A stretch of 64,000 bases of DNA from Sphingopyxis sp. UBA6723 (GTDB lineage Bacteria; Pseudomonadota; Alphaproteobacteria; Sphingomonadales; Sphingomonadaceae). The stretch covers positions 12,227-76,226 of the forward strand of contig NZ_DKIH01000007.1 of the NCBI RefSeq assembly GCF_002454115.1, written 5' to 3'. Position 1 is the first letter of the stretch. Each line of letters begins with the position of its first letter. A program made the position numbers and the translations under genes. The notes under the pieces were generated by a model. That model saw only the letters and a list, made by a program, of their open reading frames with translations, searched no databases and was not told the DNA's origin. Positions 34,901 through 42,767 of this stretch are shown piece by piece.

Positions 34901-35089
34901 GCTGAATTGTTCATCGTAGCGTCGGTTCAGGTTCTGAATAACGTGCAGCCGATGGTCGGTACAGCTATCGGGTCGTCGGTAACCCCCACCACCGACCACA
35001 AATGCGGCCGCTGCTGGCGCCACCTCCCCGAAGTTACCGAGGACGGCAACTTGTGCAATCGCTGCGAAACAGTATTGAACCCCGCATGA
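31946..35089 (+). CDS. ileS: Isoleucyl-tRNA synthetase with an in-frame repeat insertion
   Basis: 1047-residue class I synthetase that charges tRNA-Ile. ATP-site motifs: HIGH within PPYANGDMHIGHALN (~residues 65-80) and KMSKS near residue 700. The editing domain lies between, and the C-terminal zinc finger is CGRCWRHLPEVTEDGNLCNRC. Two oddities: a palindromic element (34649-34727) adds ~26 residues (HPRESGDPEP through SRVRGND) before the C-terminal helices, and segments about 32630-32980 and 34735-34990 have lower GC than the rest. The reading frame stays intact, so the enzyme is presumably functional. lspA overlaps its stop. Confidence 0.95.
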   Translation: MTDTPAPAEQRDYRDTVFLPKTDFPMKAGLPQKEPLILAKWIEGNLEGQIRAARAGRDQFILHDGPPYANGDMHIGHALNHILKDMVVRTQTLKGKDAPYVPGWDCHGLPIEWKVEEQYRKKKLNKDEVPVEEFRAECRAYAQHWVDTQREQLKRLGIGGDWDHPYLTMDYEAEATIVRELLKFAANDMLYRGAKPVMWSPVEKTALAEAEIEYEDIVSTQIDVAFEITDSPIEELKGAYAVIWTTTPWTIPVNQAIAYGPDVDYILFTLFAEPNGGAEESSIADGRMGELGIPIGAKLLVAAPLFESFVGRLKRIADQADWSDIASDTPDLLALFGIKEIKGSDLAGTIARHPMHALGGFFARPRPFLAGDFVTTDSGTGLVHMAPDHGEDDFDLCKANGLDPVFAVEGDGKYRADWGWLAGQGSVINPKFNAPDGPICTDLRESGGLLAASADYKHSYPHSWRSKAKVIYRCTPQWFVPMDKVMTHIEPKAPREQRWESEGGAINPAEEDLCAAPTLRQAAMHAIDRTRFVPEKGRNRIGSMVKDRPDWVLSRQRAWGVPITLFVDRKTGQYLNDPVVNDRIVAAVKAGGVDAWSDARAQEYLGDQYDAADYERIVDILDVWFDSGCTHAFVLESGRWPALVRHDGGTHSADLYLEGSDQHRGWFQSSLLESCGTRGQAPYKAVLTHGFTMDSKGFKMSKSLGNTISPIDLMRDYGADILRLWALSVDFTEDHRIGKEILTGVADQYRKLRNTFRYLLGALEGFTDAEKIDDVAAMPELERYMLSLLADLDAKLAHAVDDFDFNSYTRLLADFCNEDLSAFYFDIRKDSLYCDIGPAAPLGTDKRRAYRTVLDTLFHALVRYAAPVLVFTSEEVWGTRYPEAGSVHLLEWPNLPTLPNLRHPRESGDPEPASADPTLGSRVRGNDELVERWTELRMIRRLAFASLEESRTAKQIRSSLEAELMIEAMLEKHAETLALFSPEDLAELFIVASVQVLNNVQPMVGTAIGSSVTPTTDHKCGRCWRHLPEVTEDGNLCNRCETVLNPA
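34649..34727. repeat. Palindromic element inside ileS
   Basis: CGTCATCCCCGCGAAAGCGG (34649 on) and CGCGTGCGCGGGAATGACG (ending 34727) form a hairpin of the GTCATCCC/GGGATGAC family seen elsewhere in this window only between genes. All 79 bases are translated in the ileS frame. Confidence 0.82.
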
Positions 35090-35607
35090 CAAGCTCTCGT
35101 TCGCCGCACCTGCGTTTCGGCCTGTTGATCGCCGCTTTCGCCTTCCTGCTCGATCAGGTGACCAAATGGGTGATCATCACCCCGCTGTCGCTCGAAGCAA
35201 AGCGGGTGATCGAGATCGTCGATATCTTCAACCTGACCTGGGCCGAAAACTGCGGCATTTCGCTGTCGATGTTCGCCAATTGCACCGACACGACGCGCTG
35301 GACGCTGGTCGCGGTCACCGCGCTGGTCGCGGGCGCGGTCGGCATCTGGATGACGCGCGAACAGGCAAAGGGCGACGTGATTGCGCTCGCGATGATCCTG
35401 GGCGGCGCGCTCGGCAATATCGTCGATCGGGTGCGCTACGGCTATGTCGTCGATTTCGCCGATCTGCATTTCGGCGATTTCCGCCCCTTCATGATCTTTA
35501 ACGTCGCCGATGCGTGCATCACGCTGGGGGTGCTTTTGCTGGTTGCGCGCGCGCTGCTCTTCGGCGAAAAGGCCTCCGACACGGACGCCAAGTCGTCCGC
35601 GACGTAA
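35086..35607 (+). CDS. lspA: Lipoprotein signal peptidase (signal peptidase II)
   Basis: 173-residue inner-membrane aspartyl protease that cuts prolipoproteins before the lipid-bearing cysteine. Four membrane helices; catalytic aspartates are in GNIVDRVRYG and FNVADACITLG, which match the family's two conserved boxes. ATG 35086 overlaps the ileS stop (ATGA), the common ileS-lspA arrangement. Substrates in this window would include the DUF3617, DUF3035 and glycine-zipper lipoproteins. Confidence 0.95.
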   Translation: MTSSRSPHLRFGLLIAAFAFLLDQVTKWVIITPLSLEAKRVIEIVDIFNLTWAENCGISLSMFANCTDTTRWTLVAVTALVAGAVGIWMTREQAKGDVIALAMILGGALGNIVDRVRYGYVVDFADLHFGDFRPFMIFNVADACITLGVLLLVARALLFGEKASDTDAKSSAT

Positions 35608-35631
35608 ACGGGGCGCATAGGAGTTATTACA

Positions 35632-36051
35632 GTGAACCGGACCACCGCCATCCTGGCCGCCTCGATTCTGGCCACAACCCTGTCGGCCTGCGGGTCGAAC
35701 AATCTGTTCAGCCGCGACCGGCCCGATGAATTTGCGGTGTCGCGTCAGGCACCGCTCGTCGTGCCGCCCGATTTCTCGCTCGCCCCGCCGGCCCCCGGCA
35801 CTGCGCGCCCTGGCGGCGAATCGACCGCGGAACAGACGCTGCGCGCGCTGTTCGGCGGCCCCTCGGCCCGCAGCCCCAATGAAGCCGCGGTGATCAGCAG
35901 CGCCGACGGCGCCCGCGCCGACCCCGGCATCCGCAGCCAGGTCGGCAGCCCCGACACCCAGGTCGTCGACAAGGGCCTGGTCGTTCGCGACATCCTGGCC
36001 GCCCCCGAAGGCGACGGCCGCGACGCGCAGGCGGCGATTCCGACGGGCTGA
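35632..36051 (+). CDS. DUF3035-like lipoprotein
   Basis: 139 residues. Signal segment ILAASILATTLSAC ends in a lipobox. The DUF3035 pattern 'PDEFAVSRQAPLVVPPDFSLAPPAPG' follows, then a low-complexity Ala/Pro/Gly tail. The GTG at 35632 has a TAGGAG site ten bases upstream. Such genes regularly follow lspA in alphaproteobacteria; their role is not established, probably in the envelope. A clear terminator follows. Confidence 0.85.
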   Translation: MNRTTAILAASILATTLSACGSNNLFSRDRPDEFAVSRQAPLVVPPDFSLAPPAPGTARPGGESTAEQTLRALFGGPSARSPNEAAVISSADGARADPGIRSQVGSPDTQVVDKGLVVRDILAAPEGDGRDAQAAIPTG

Positions 36052-36074
36052 ACCCGGCGAACATCACCGACTGG

Positions 36075-36102
36075 AAAGGCCCGGCATGTCCGGGCCTTTT
36101 TC
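36075..36102 (+). terminator. Terminator after the ileS-lspA-DUF3035 operon
   Basis: AAAGGCCCGG, loop CATGT, CCGGGCCTTTTT: a 9-10 bp stem with a U-tract, 24 bases past the lipoprotein stop; the next gene is convergent. Confidence 0.88.
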
Positions 36103-36109
36103 ATGGCGG

Positions 36110-36778
36110 CTAACGAAAAATCTGCGACACGACCGTAAACAACACCAGCGCCTCGGCCATCGCGCGCGACGCATGGCCCGCGGCGCGCCAATAGCCGGTG
36201 CGCAAATGGTGCGCGAACCACAAGATCTGCAACGTGCCGAACCACAGCAGCGCAAAGACGAGCAGCGCGAAACCGGCCAGCTCCCACTCGATCTGCCCCA
36301 TCCGCATCAGGATCGACGCGGCGCTGACCATCATCGCGAAGGGCGCGGTGACATAACATTGGCTGTAAAAGGGCGGCTTCAGCGGTCCGCGGTCGAGCTT
36401 CACATGCCGCGCGCGTACCATCCGCGCCGCCATGATCAGCGGAAAGATGCTGAAAAACGCGACGCGAACGAGGATCAGGCTGCTATCGTCGCTGACAAAG
36501 GCGCTCAGCCCGGTTTTGCTGGTGACCAGCTGATCCTGTCCGACCAGCGACAGTTCGGCGGCATGCGTCAGCGCGATGGTCAGCAGCAGGAACAAGGGCG
36601 GCGACAGCGTATCGCTATATTGCCGCGCCGCCGGATCGCCGAGTTCGGTGTCGGCATAATCCATCATCTTCAGCGGCTGTGTCAGCGCGCGCCATAGAGT
36701 GACCGGATAAAAGATCAGCCACGACATGATCTCATAGAGCAGCTCGTCGAGCGACTGGATGAGTTTCAGGAAATCCAT
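36110..36778 (-). CDS. Multi-pass membrane protein, unknown
   Basis: 222 residues with about five membrane helices (IMSWLIFYPVTLW, PPLFLLLTIALTHAAEL, LVRVAFFSIFPLIMAARMV, CYVTAPFAMMVSAASIL, FALLVFALLWFGTLQILWF). No transporter motif or catalytic site is recognised; similar proteins are sometimes labelled permease without evidence. It follows dxs by 31 bases on the minus strand and may be co-transcribed. Confidence 0.65.
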   Translation of the reverse strand: MDFLKLIQSLDELLYEIMSWLIFYPVTLWRALTQPLKMMDYADTELGDPAARQYSDTLSPPLFLLLTIALTHAAELSLVGQDQLVTSKTGLSAFVSDDSSLILVRVAFFSIFPLIMAARMVRARHVKLDRGPLKPPFYSQCYVTAPFAMMVSAASILMRMGQIEWELAGFALLVFALLWFGTLQILWFAHHLRTGYWRAAGHASRAMAEALVLFTVVSQIFR

Positions 36779-36809
36779 TGGCGCCTGCCCCCGCTGCCAG
36801 CGATCCAGA

Positions 36810-38738
36810 CTAAGCCCGCGCGCCCGCTTCCTCGACCCCCGCGCTGTTGTGGCGCAGCGCTTTCAGGACGCAATCGACGATCTGCGGCGCGTTCAGCCCC
36901 GCGGCATCATATTGCAGTTCGGGCTTGTCCTGATCCTGGAACACATCGGGCAGGCGCAGCGTGCGCAGTTTCAGCCCCGCGTCGATCAGCCCCTCGTCGC
37001 TCGCCAGCGTCAGCACATGCGCGCCGAGCCCGCCGACGCTGCCTTCCTCGACCGTCACGCACACTTCGTGGCTCGCCAGCGTCTTGCGGATCAGTTCTTC
37101 GTCGAGCGGCTTGGCGAAACGCAAATCGATGACGCTCGTCGACAGCCCGCGTGCTTCCAGCGTGTCAGCGGCTTTCAACGCCTCGGCCAATCGCGTGCCG
37201 AGCGAGAAGATCGCCACCGTCTTGCCGCTGCGCACGACGCGACCCTTGCCGATCTCCAGCTTCACCGGAACCTCGGGCAACGCGACGCCGGTGCCATTGC
37301 CGCGCGGATAACGGAAGGCGATCGGGCCATCATCATATTCCGCGGCGGTGTAGGTCATATGGACCAGCTCGGCCTCATCGGCCGCCGCCATCACCACCAT
37401 ATTGGGCAGCGTCGCCAGATAGGTGACGTCGAACGAGCCAGCATGGGTCGATCCGTCGGCGCCGACCAGCCCGGCGCGGTCGATCGCGAAACGCACCGGC
37501 AGGTTCTGGATCGCCACATCATGGACGACCTGATCGTAAGCGCGCTGGAGGAAGGTCGAGTAAATCGCGCAGAACGGCCGCATCCCCTGCGCCGCCAGCC
37601 CCGCCGCGAACGTGACCGCATGTTGTTCGGCGATGCCGACGTCAAAGCTGCGCGTCGGATGCGCATTGGCGAATTTGTCCACCCCGGTCCCCGACGGCAT
37701 CGCCGCGGTGATCGCGACGATGCGCGGATCGCTGTCGGCCAGCTTCGCCAGCGTTTCGCCGAAGACATTCTGGTACGCGGGCGGACCCGGCGGCGCCTTC
37801 GCCTGTACGCCGGTGATGACGTCGAATTTCTGGACGCCATGATATTTGTCGGCGGCGGCCTCGGCGGGGCCATAGCCCTTGCCCTTCACCGTGACGGCAT
37901 GGATCAGCACCGGGCCATGATCGCTGTCGCGGACATTTTCCAGGATCGGGATCAGATGGTCCAGATTGTGCCCGTCGATCGGCCCGACATAATAAAAGCC
38001 CAGCTCTTCGAACAATGTCCCGCCCATCGCCATGCCGCGCGCATATTCGTCGGTCTTTTTCGCCGCCTTGTGCAGCGGTTCGGGCAATTTGCGCGCAAAG
38101 CGCCGGGCGATTTCGCGCAGCTCCAGGAACGGCCGCGACGACACCAGCTTGGCGAGATACGCCGACAGCCCGCCGACCGGCGGCGCGATCGACATGTCAT
38201 TGTCGTTGAGGATGACGATCAGCCGGTTGCCCGCCTGCTGGGCGTTGTTCATCGCCTCATAGGCCATGCCCGCCGACATCGAACCGTCGCCGATCACCGC
38301 GATCGCGCGGCCCGGCTGGTCCTTCAGCTTGTTGGCGATCGCAAAGCCCAAGGCGGCGCTGATCGAGGTCGAGCTGTGCGCCGCCCCGAACGGGTCATAT
38401 TCGCTCTCGCTGCGCTTGGTGAACCCCGACAGGCCGCCGCCGGTGCGCAAGGTACGAATGCGATCGCGGCGCCCGGTGATGATCTTGTGCGGATAGCATT
38501 GATGCCCGACGTCCCACACGATCTTGTCGCGCGGCGTGTCGAACACATAATGGAGCGCGGTGGTCAGCTCGACGACCCCCAACCCCGATCCCAGATGCCC
38601 GCCGGTCGTCCCGACGGCGGAAATCATCTCGGCGCGCAGCTCGTCGGCGAACTGGCGGAGGTCTTCGGGCTTCAGCTTGCGGAGGTCGGCGGGGACATCC
38701 ACCGTGTCGAGCAGCGGCGTTGACGGACGATCGGTCAT
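36810..38738 (-). CDS. dxs: 1-deoxy-D-xylulose-5-phosphate synthase
   Basis: 642-residue thiamine-diphosphate enzyme that starts the MEP isoprenoid pathway from pyruvate and glyceraldehyde-3-phosphate. ThDP motif 'VIGDGSMSAGMAYEAMNN' (GDG...N), the 'GGHLGSGLGVVELT' start and 'DVGIAEQHAVTFAAGLA' with the catalytic Glu are all present. ATG 38738 fits the family start. Its cofactor links it to thiC further on. An upstream leader of ~23 codons is open but not conserved-like. Confidence 0.96.
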   Translation of the reverse strand: MTDRPSTPLLDTVDVPADLRKLKPEDLRQFADELRAEMISAVGTTGGHLGSGLGVVELTTALHYVFDTPRDKIVWDVGHQCYPHKIITGRRDRIRTLRTGGGLSGFTKRSESEYDPFGAAHSSTSISAALGFAIANKLKDQPGRAIAVIGDGSMSAGMAYEAMNNAQQAGNRLIVILNDNDMSIAPPVGGLSAYLAKLVSSRPFLELREIARRFARKLPEPLHKAAKKTDEYARGMAMGGTLFEELGFYYVGPIDGHNLDHLIPILENVRDSDHGPVLIHAVTVKGKGYGPAEAAADKYHGVQKFDVITGVQAKAPPGPPAYQNVFGETLAKLADSDPRIVAITAAMPSGTGVDKFANAHPTRSFDVGIAEQHAVTFAAGLAAQGMRPFCAIYSTFLQRAYDQVVHDVAIQNLPVRFAIDRAGLVGADGSTHAGSFDVTYLATLPNMVVMAAADEAELVHMTYTAAEYDDGPIAFRYPRGNGTGVALPEVPVKLEIGKGRVVRSGKTVAIFSLGTRLAEALKAADTLEARGLSTSVIDLRFAKPLDEELIRKTLASHEVCVTVEEGSVGGLGAHVLTLASDEGLIDAGLKLRTLRLPDVFQDQDKPELQYDAAGLNAPQIVDCVLKALRHNSAGVEEAGARA

Positions 38739-38784
38739 CGCACGGTCATAATGGTAACCGCCGATACTGTCGAATGAAAAGGGG

Positions 38785-39012
38785 CTAGCCCTCCTCTCGC
38801 TCATCATGTTTCGCCGCGCCGATCTGCGCGTACAGCCCGCGCACCATCAGATCGGTGAATACCAGCATCACCCCGATCATCCCGACCAGCAACGCGGCCA
38901 CGGCAACCGGAAACGGCCCAAGGCTGTCGATCACCCCGCGCCGCTCTGCCAGCGCCAGCGCTGCGGCTATCACCATCAGCGCATAACCGATCAGGCGCGG
39001 CGTGCGGTTCAC
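38785..39012 (-). CDS. Small two-helix membrane protein
   Basis: 75 residues from GTG 39012: two membrane helices (IGYALMVIAAALALA and VAVAALLVGMIGVMLVFTDLMV) and a short charged tail. It lies 46 bases upstream of dxs on the same strand. No family known; the start has no strong ribosome site, so it is moderate. Confidence 0.5.
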   Translation of the reverse strand: MNRTPRLIGYALMVIAAALALAERRGVIDSLGPFPVAVAALLVGMIGVMLVFTDLMVRGLYAQIGAAKHDEREEG

Positions 39013-39140
39013 GTGCGCGGCAACAAAGCGGCTGGACGATGCGGGAGCATGACCAGCACGATGCCGCCAAAACCCTCCGGGGGCAAGCCAAACGCTCGGC
39101 GATGGCTGGACCGTCGTTCGCCGCCAGTAGCCAAGCGCGC

Positions 39141-40031
39141 CTACCCCAGCCCCGCCGCCCGCCCCCGCGCGGTCATCGCCTCGACAAACAGACGCACGGC
39201 AGGCAATCGCGCGCGCGCCGGTTCGAACAGCAGATGAACCGGCAATGCGGGCGGCCGTTCGTTGGTCAATAGCGCGATCAACCGCCCGGCGGCGAACGCG
39301 TCGGCCAGCTGGTAACTCAGCAGATTGGCGATGCCCAACCCCGCCTCGGCCGCCGCCAATGCGCCGTCGACGGTATTGAGCACCAGCCGCGGTCGCGGGT
39401 CGAGCCGCCACTTGCCGCTCGCCAGCTGCCATTCCCCCGCCGCGCGCGGCCCCATCATCCCGATCAGGTCGTGCTGCGCCAGGTCGGCCATGACCTGCGG
39501 CGCGCCGCGCCGCGCCAGATAGGCGGGGCTGGCCACCAGCATCTGACGTACCCAGCCGATCCGCACCGCCTTCAGCGCCGAATCGGCAAGCGGCCCGATC
39601 CGCACCGCGACGTCGATGCCCTCCTCGACAATTCGCACATTGCGGTCGATCAGCATCATCCGCACCATCAGCTCGCGATGCTCAGCCATCAGCGCGCCGA
39701 CGACGGGCAGCACATGCAATCGCCCGAACATCACCGGCGCGGTGACATAGAGCTGGCCGCGCGGCTCGGCGGCAGCCCCGCGCAGCTCCCGCTCGGCCCC
39801 GGCAAGGTCATCGAGAATACGCCGCGCCTGCTCCAGAAACGCAGCGCCTTCGTCGGTCAGCGCCACCGCGCGCGTCGAACGATGGAACAACAGCGTCCCC
39901 AGACGCCCCTCGAGCGCCGCGATCCCGCGCGTCACCGCGGGCGGCGAGCTGTTCAGCTTGCGCGCCGCCGCAGCGAACCCGCCCTCACTCGCCACCGCGA
40001 CGAACATCTCTAGAGTCAGCAACCGGTCCAT
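39141..40031 (-). CDS. LysR family transcriptional regulator
   Basis: 296 residues. N-terminal helix-turn-helix: MFVAVASEGGFAAAARKLN, then PPAVTRGIAALEGRLGTLLF and STRAVALTDEGAAFL. The C-terminal effector domain is of periplasmic-binding type. It is divergent from the PNPOx-GST-tautomerase-DMT operon at 40173, so it most likely controls that operon. The inducer is unknown. Confidence 0.9.
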   Translation of the reverse strand: MDRLLTLEMFVAVASEGGFAAAARKLNSSPPAVTRGIAALEGRLGTLLFHRSTRAVALTDEGAAFLEQARRILDDLAGAERELRGAAAEPRGQLYVTAPVMFGRLHVLPVVGALMAEHRELMVRMMLIDRNVRIVEEGIDVAVRIGPLADSALKAVRIGWVRQMLVASPAYLARRGAPQVMADLAQHDLIGMMGPRAAGEWQLASGKWRLDPRPRLVLNTVDGALAAAEAGLGIANLLSYQLADAFAAGRLIALLTNERPPALPVHLLFEPARARLPAVRLFVEAMTARGRAAGLG

Positions 40032-40037
40032 CGATTA

Positions 40038-40053
40038 TTCCACTTATCGGAAC
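40038..40053. promoter_or_regulatory. Candidate LysR-type operator
   Basis: TTCC-ACTTATC-GGAA is a dyad containing the T-N11-A pattern of LysR boxes (T at 40039, A at 40051). It lies 7 bases upstream of the LysR gene start, within the 141-base divergent intergenic region. Confidence 0.45.
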
Positions 40054-40172
40054 ATACTACTTCAATCTTCGCTCGTTATCACATTGAGCGCAACGATCTA
40101 AATGAGGTCCCGCGAACGAAGGTATGTCCCCCTCTCGGCCTTCGTTCGCTCCCTTTGCGAAGGATCGGCATC

Positions 40173-40799
40173 ATGGCGCGCAACTACCGTCACACCCTGT
40201 TCAACGACGCGGTCAAAGCCCTGCAGGAACGCCACGGCTCGCGCGCCGCCTATCTGAAGATGGACGCGGGCGCCGACGGCACCCCCGACGCGCTAACCGC
40301 CAAGGAGCTGGATTACATCGCGCTGCGCGACAGCTTTTATATGGCCAGCGTCAACGGCGACGGCTGGCCCTATATGCAGCACCGCGGTGGCCCCGCGGGC
40401 TTCCTGCGCCATATCGACGGCAACCGCATCGGCTTCGCCGACTATCGCGGCAACAAACAATATATCAGCGCCGCGAACTTGGCCGGCAACGACCGCGTCT
40501 CGCTGTTCCTGATGGATTATCCGAACAAGGACCGGCTGAAACTCGTTGGCCACGCGCACAGCGTCGAGTTGGCCGACGATCCCGCCCTCGTCACCTCGCT
40601 GATGCCCACCGGCTATCGCGCCGTCCCCGAACGCGCCTTCCTGATCGACGTCATCGGCTGGGAATGGAATTGTTCGCAGCACATCACCCCGCGCTTTACC
40701 GAGGCCGAAATTTCCGCCGCGATCCAGCCGATGGCCGCCGAACTCAATCAATTGCGCGCCGAAAACGTCGCGCTTCGCGCCCAGCTTTCCGGAGAATGA
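40173..40799 (+). CDS. Pyridoxamine-phosphate-oxidase-like FMN-binding protein
   Basis: 208 residues with a split-barrel flavin-binding fold: 'DSFYMASVNGDGWPYMQHRGGPAGFLRHID' and 'DYRGNKQYISAANLAGNDRVSLFLMDYP' are typical of the PNPOx-like stress proteins rather than true PdxH. The C-terminus is a short coiled coil (AAELNQLRAENVALRAQL). ATG 40173 follows an AGGA site. First gene of a four-gene operon; the stop abuts the GST gene. Confidence 0.85.
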   Translation: MARNYRHTLFNDAVKALQERHGSRAAYLKMDAGADGTPDALTAKELDYIALRDSFYMASVNGDGWPYMQHRGGPAGFLRHIDGNRIGFADYRGNKQYISAANLAGNDRVSLFLMDYPNKDRLKLVGHAHSVELADDPALVTSLMPTGYRAVPERAFLIDVIGWEWNCSQHITPRFTEAEISAAIQPMAAELNQLRAENVALRAQLSGE

Positions 40800-40801
40800 C
40801 G

Positions 40802-41410
40802 ATGATCCAGCTTTATGGGACCCCGCGGTCGGGCAATACCCACAAGGTCCGCATGGCACTCGCCTTCCTCGACCTGCCGTGGGACGAGCGGCTGACCGAC
40901 GCCGCCGCGCGCCAATCCGACGCCTTTGCCGCGATCACCCCGATGCGCCAGATCCCCGTCTATGTCGAAACCGACCGCACGCTGCGCGATAGCCAGGCGA
41001 TCCTGACCTATCTCGCGGCGCGCCACCGCCCCGGCGACTGGGACGGCCGCACGCCCCAGGAACGCAGCGAGATTGCGCTGTGGCTGTCGCACGCCGCCAA
41101 CGAAATCGCCAACGGCCCCGCCGCGCTCCGGCTCGCGCGCCAGTTCGGCGCGGTCATCGCCGAGGCGCAGGCGCAAGCGGCGACCGCGCGCTTCCTGCCG
41201 GTGATCGAATCGCATCTGTCCGACCATCGCTGGCTCGTCGGTGACCGGCTGACCATCGCCGATCTTGCCGCCAGCCCCTATCTGGCGCTCGCGGGCGAGG
41301 CCGACATCGACCTTGCCGACTGGCCGGCAATCGGCGAATGGACCGATCGGATCGCCGCACTGCCCGGCTTTCCCGCGATGCCGGGCTGGCCCGCGCATAT
41401 CGCCAGCTGA
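40802..41410 (+). CDS. Glutathione S-transferase family protein
   Basis: 202 residues. Thioredoxin-fold N-terminus 'IQLYGTPRSGNTHKVRMAL' with Ser/Asn near the active site, 'MRQIPVYVETDRTLRDSQAILTYLA' with the glutathione-binding cis-Pro and SQ pair, and an all-helical C-domain (WLVGDRLTIADLAASPYLA). ATG 40802 is chosen because GGAG is seven bases away; ATG 40796 is too close. Substrate unknown. Confidence 0.9.
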   Translation: MIQLYGTPRSGNTHKVRMALAFLDLPWDERLTDAAARQSDAFAAITPMRQIPVYVETDRTLRDSQAILTYLAARHRPGDWDGRTPQERSEIALWLSHAANEIANGPAALRLARQFGAVIAEAQAQAATARFLPVIESHLSDHRWLVGDRLTIADLAASPYLALAGEADIDLADWPAIGEWTDRIAALPGFPAMPGWPAHIAS

Positions 41411-41421
41411 GGAGCCGACCG

Positions 41422-41643
41422 ATGCCCACTGTGAACATCAAGATTACCCGTGAAGGCGCGACGCCCGCGCAAAAGGCCGAACTGATCGGCGGCGTCACCG
41501 AATTGCTCCAACGAATCCTCGGCAAAAACCCCGCGACCACGGTGGTGACGATCGACGAGGTTGACCTCGACAATTGGGGCATCGGCGGCCTGCCCGTCAC
41601 TGAATTTCGCGCCGCGCAGGCCGCGAAAGCGCCGCCGCAATGA
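41422..41643 (+). CDS. 4-oxalocrotonate tautomerase family protein
   Basis: 73 residues with the catalytic proline right after the start Met (MPTVNIKITREGATPAQKAE) and the standard 4-OT length. Such enzymes tautomerise enol acids; the substrate here is unknown. It lies 11 bases after the GST gene and overlaps the next gene start (ATGA). Confidence 0.88.
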   Translation: MPTVNIKITREGATPAQKAELIGGVTELLQRILGKNPATTVVTIDEVDLDNWGIGGLPVTEFRAAQAAKAPPQ

Positions 41644-42095
41644 CCAGCAGCAACGCCCCGACGTTCGCGATCATCATGCTGCTGACCGGGATCGGCATCC
41701 CGATCCTTGCCGCGCTCAACGGCGGCCTCGGCGGGCGTCTCGGCAGCCCGATGGCGGCGTCGATGATCCTGTTCGGCCTCGCCTTCCTGATCGCCACCAC
41801 CGGCGCGATCGCGACCGGGTCGGTCGGCCAGATCCGCTTTTCGTCCGACATCCCGTTTCACTTCTACTTCGGCGGGCTATTCGTCGCTTTCTACGTCATT
41901 TCTGTGACCTTCATCGCGCCCAAATTCGGGGTCGGCAACGCGATCTTCTTCGTCCTCGTCGGCCAGCTGATCAGCGCCGCGGTGATCGACCATTTCGCGC
42001 TGTTCGGGTCGATGCGCTTTCCGGTCGACGCCAAGCGCCTCGCGGGCATCACGCTGATGGTCGCGGGCGTGTATCTGGCGCGCCGGACGGGTTGA
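41640..42095 (+). CDS. DMT-superfamily (DUF606/YdcZ-like) membrane protein
   Basis: 151 residues, five likely membrane helices. 'IPILAALNGGLGGRLGSPMAASMILFGLAFLIATT' and 'GQLISAAVIDHFALFG' match the DUF606 half-size family, which act as dimers in small-molecule export. Last gene of the LysR-flanked operon. Confidence 0.8.
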   Translation: MTSSNAPTFAIIMLLTGIGIPILAALNGGLGGRLGSPMAASMILFGLAFLIATTGAIATGSVGQIRFSSDIPFHFYFGGLFVAFYVISVTFIAPKFGVGNAIFFVLVGQLISAAVIDHFALFGSMRFPVDAKRLAGITLMVAGVYLARRTG

Positions 42096-42126
42096 GGGCG
42101 GGTTTCCGGCAGTTGTGGTCGTTGAT

Positions 42127-42258
42127 CCTCCCTGTGGCGAAGCCATGGGGAGATGGCAGCGCGAAGCGCTGTCGGAGGGGCGATGACACTACCGTCGCTG
42201 CCCCTCCACCCCTCGCTTCGCGAGCGGTCCCCCTCCCCATCGCTTCGCGACAGGGAGG
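42127..42258. repeat. Long palindromic element (CCTCCCTGTGGCGAAGCCATGG type)
   Basis: CCTCCCTG at 42127 is inverted by CAGGGAGG at 42251, with further paired blocks (GGCGAAGCCATGGGGAG with CTCCCCATCGCTTCGCG; GCGAAGCGCTGTCGGAGGGGC with CCCCTCC...TCGCTTCGCG). Nested hairpins span the gap between the DMT gene and the convergent GFA gene. Confidence 0.75.
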
Positions 42259-42283
42259 AGTTACCCTGAAACCCATTCCCCGC

Positions 42284-42688
42284 TCACATATGCCCCGTCA
42301 CCTCCGGCGCGTTCCACCAGTTGTTGCCCGCGCCGTCCATATATTGCACCGGCAACGCCGCCTTTTCGGCGGGCGTCAGATCGTCCAGACACGCAATCGC
42401 GACCGAATAATAGGCACCGCCGATCTCCTCGACAGTGCCATGACCGAACGGCGCCACACCGCAGGTCTTGCAAAAGACATGGTGCGCGCTGTTCGATCCG
42501 AACTGATAGTCGGACAGCGCCGCGGGGTCGGTCAGCAGGCGAAAAGCATCGGGTTTGACCTGCGCATTCCAGCCGCGCTTCTTGGTACAGATCGAGCAGT
42601 TGCACTTGCCCGTCCCGGCTTTCAGGTCGATGTCGGCTTCAAATTTGACCGCGCCGCAGTGACACGAACCATGATGGGTCTTGAGCAT
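42284..42688 (-). CDS. GFA-type (glutathione-dependent formaldehyde-activating) zinc protein
   Basis: 134 residues. Zinc cysteines are visible: SCHCGAVKF, then CNCSICTKK, then FCKTCGV. This is the GFA/CENP-V fold. Few members have been tested; a role in aldehyde-glutathione adduct handling is family knowledge only. Upstream, on the same strand and 79 bases away, is a WYL regulator. Confidence 0.86.
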   Translation of the reverse strand: MLKTHHGSCHCGAVKFEADIDLKAGTGKCNCSICTKKRGWNAQVKPDAFRLLTDPAALSDYQFGSNSAHHVFCKTCGVAPFGHGTVEEIGGAYYSVAIACLDDLTPAEKAALPVQYMDGAGNNWWNAPEVTGHM

Positions 42689-42767
42689 GTTCTATCCTTC
42701 GCTTGGCGGCGCCGCGGTCAGCGCCTCTCACCCCGAAGCGAATAGCCCGCGCCCCTGACAGATCCTG

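Noticed and set aside
36759..38723. 654-codon open frame antisense to dxs
   Set aside because: dxs motifs are unambiguous; the reverse product is a His/Arg-rich shadow.
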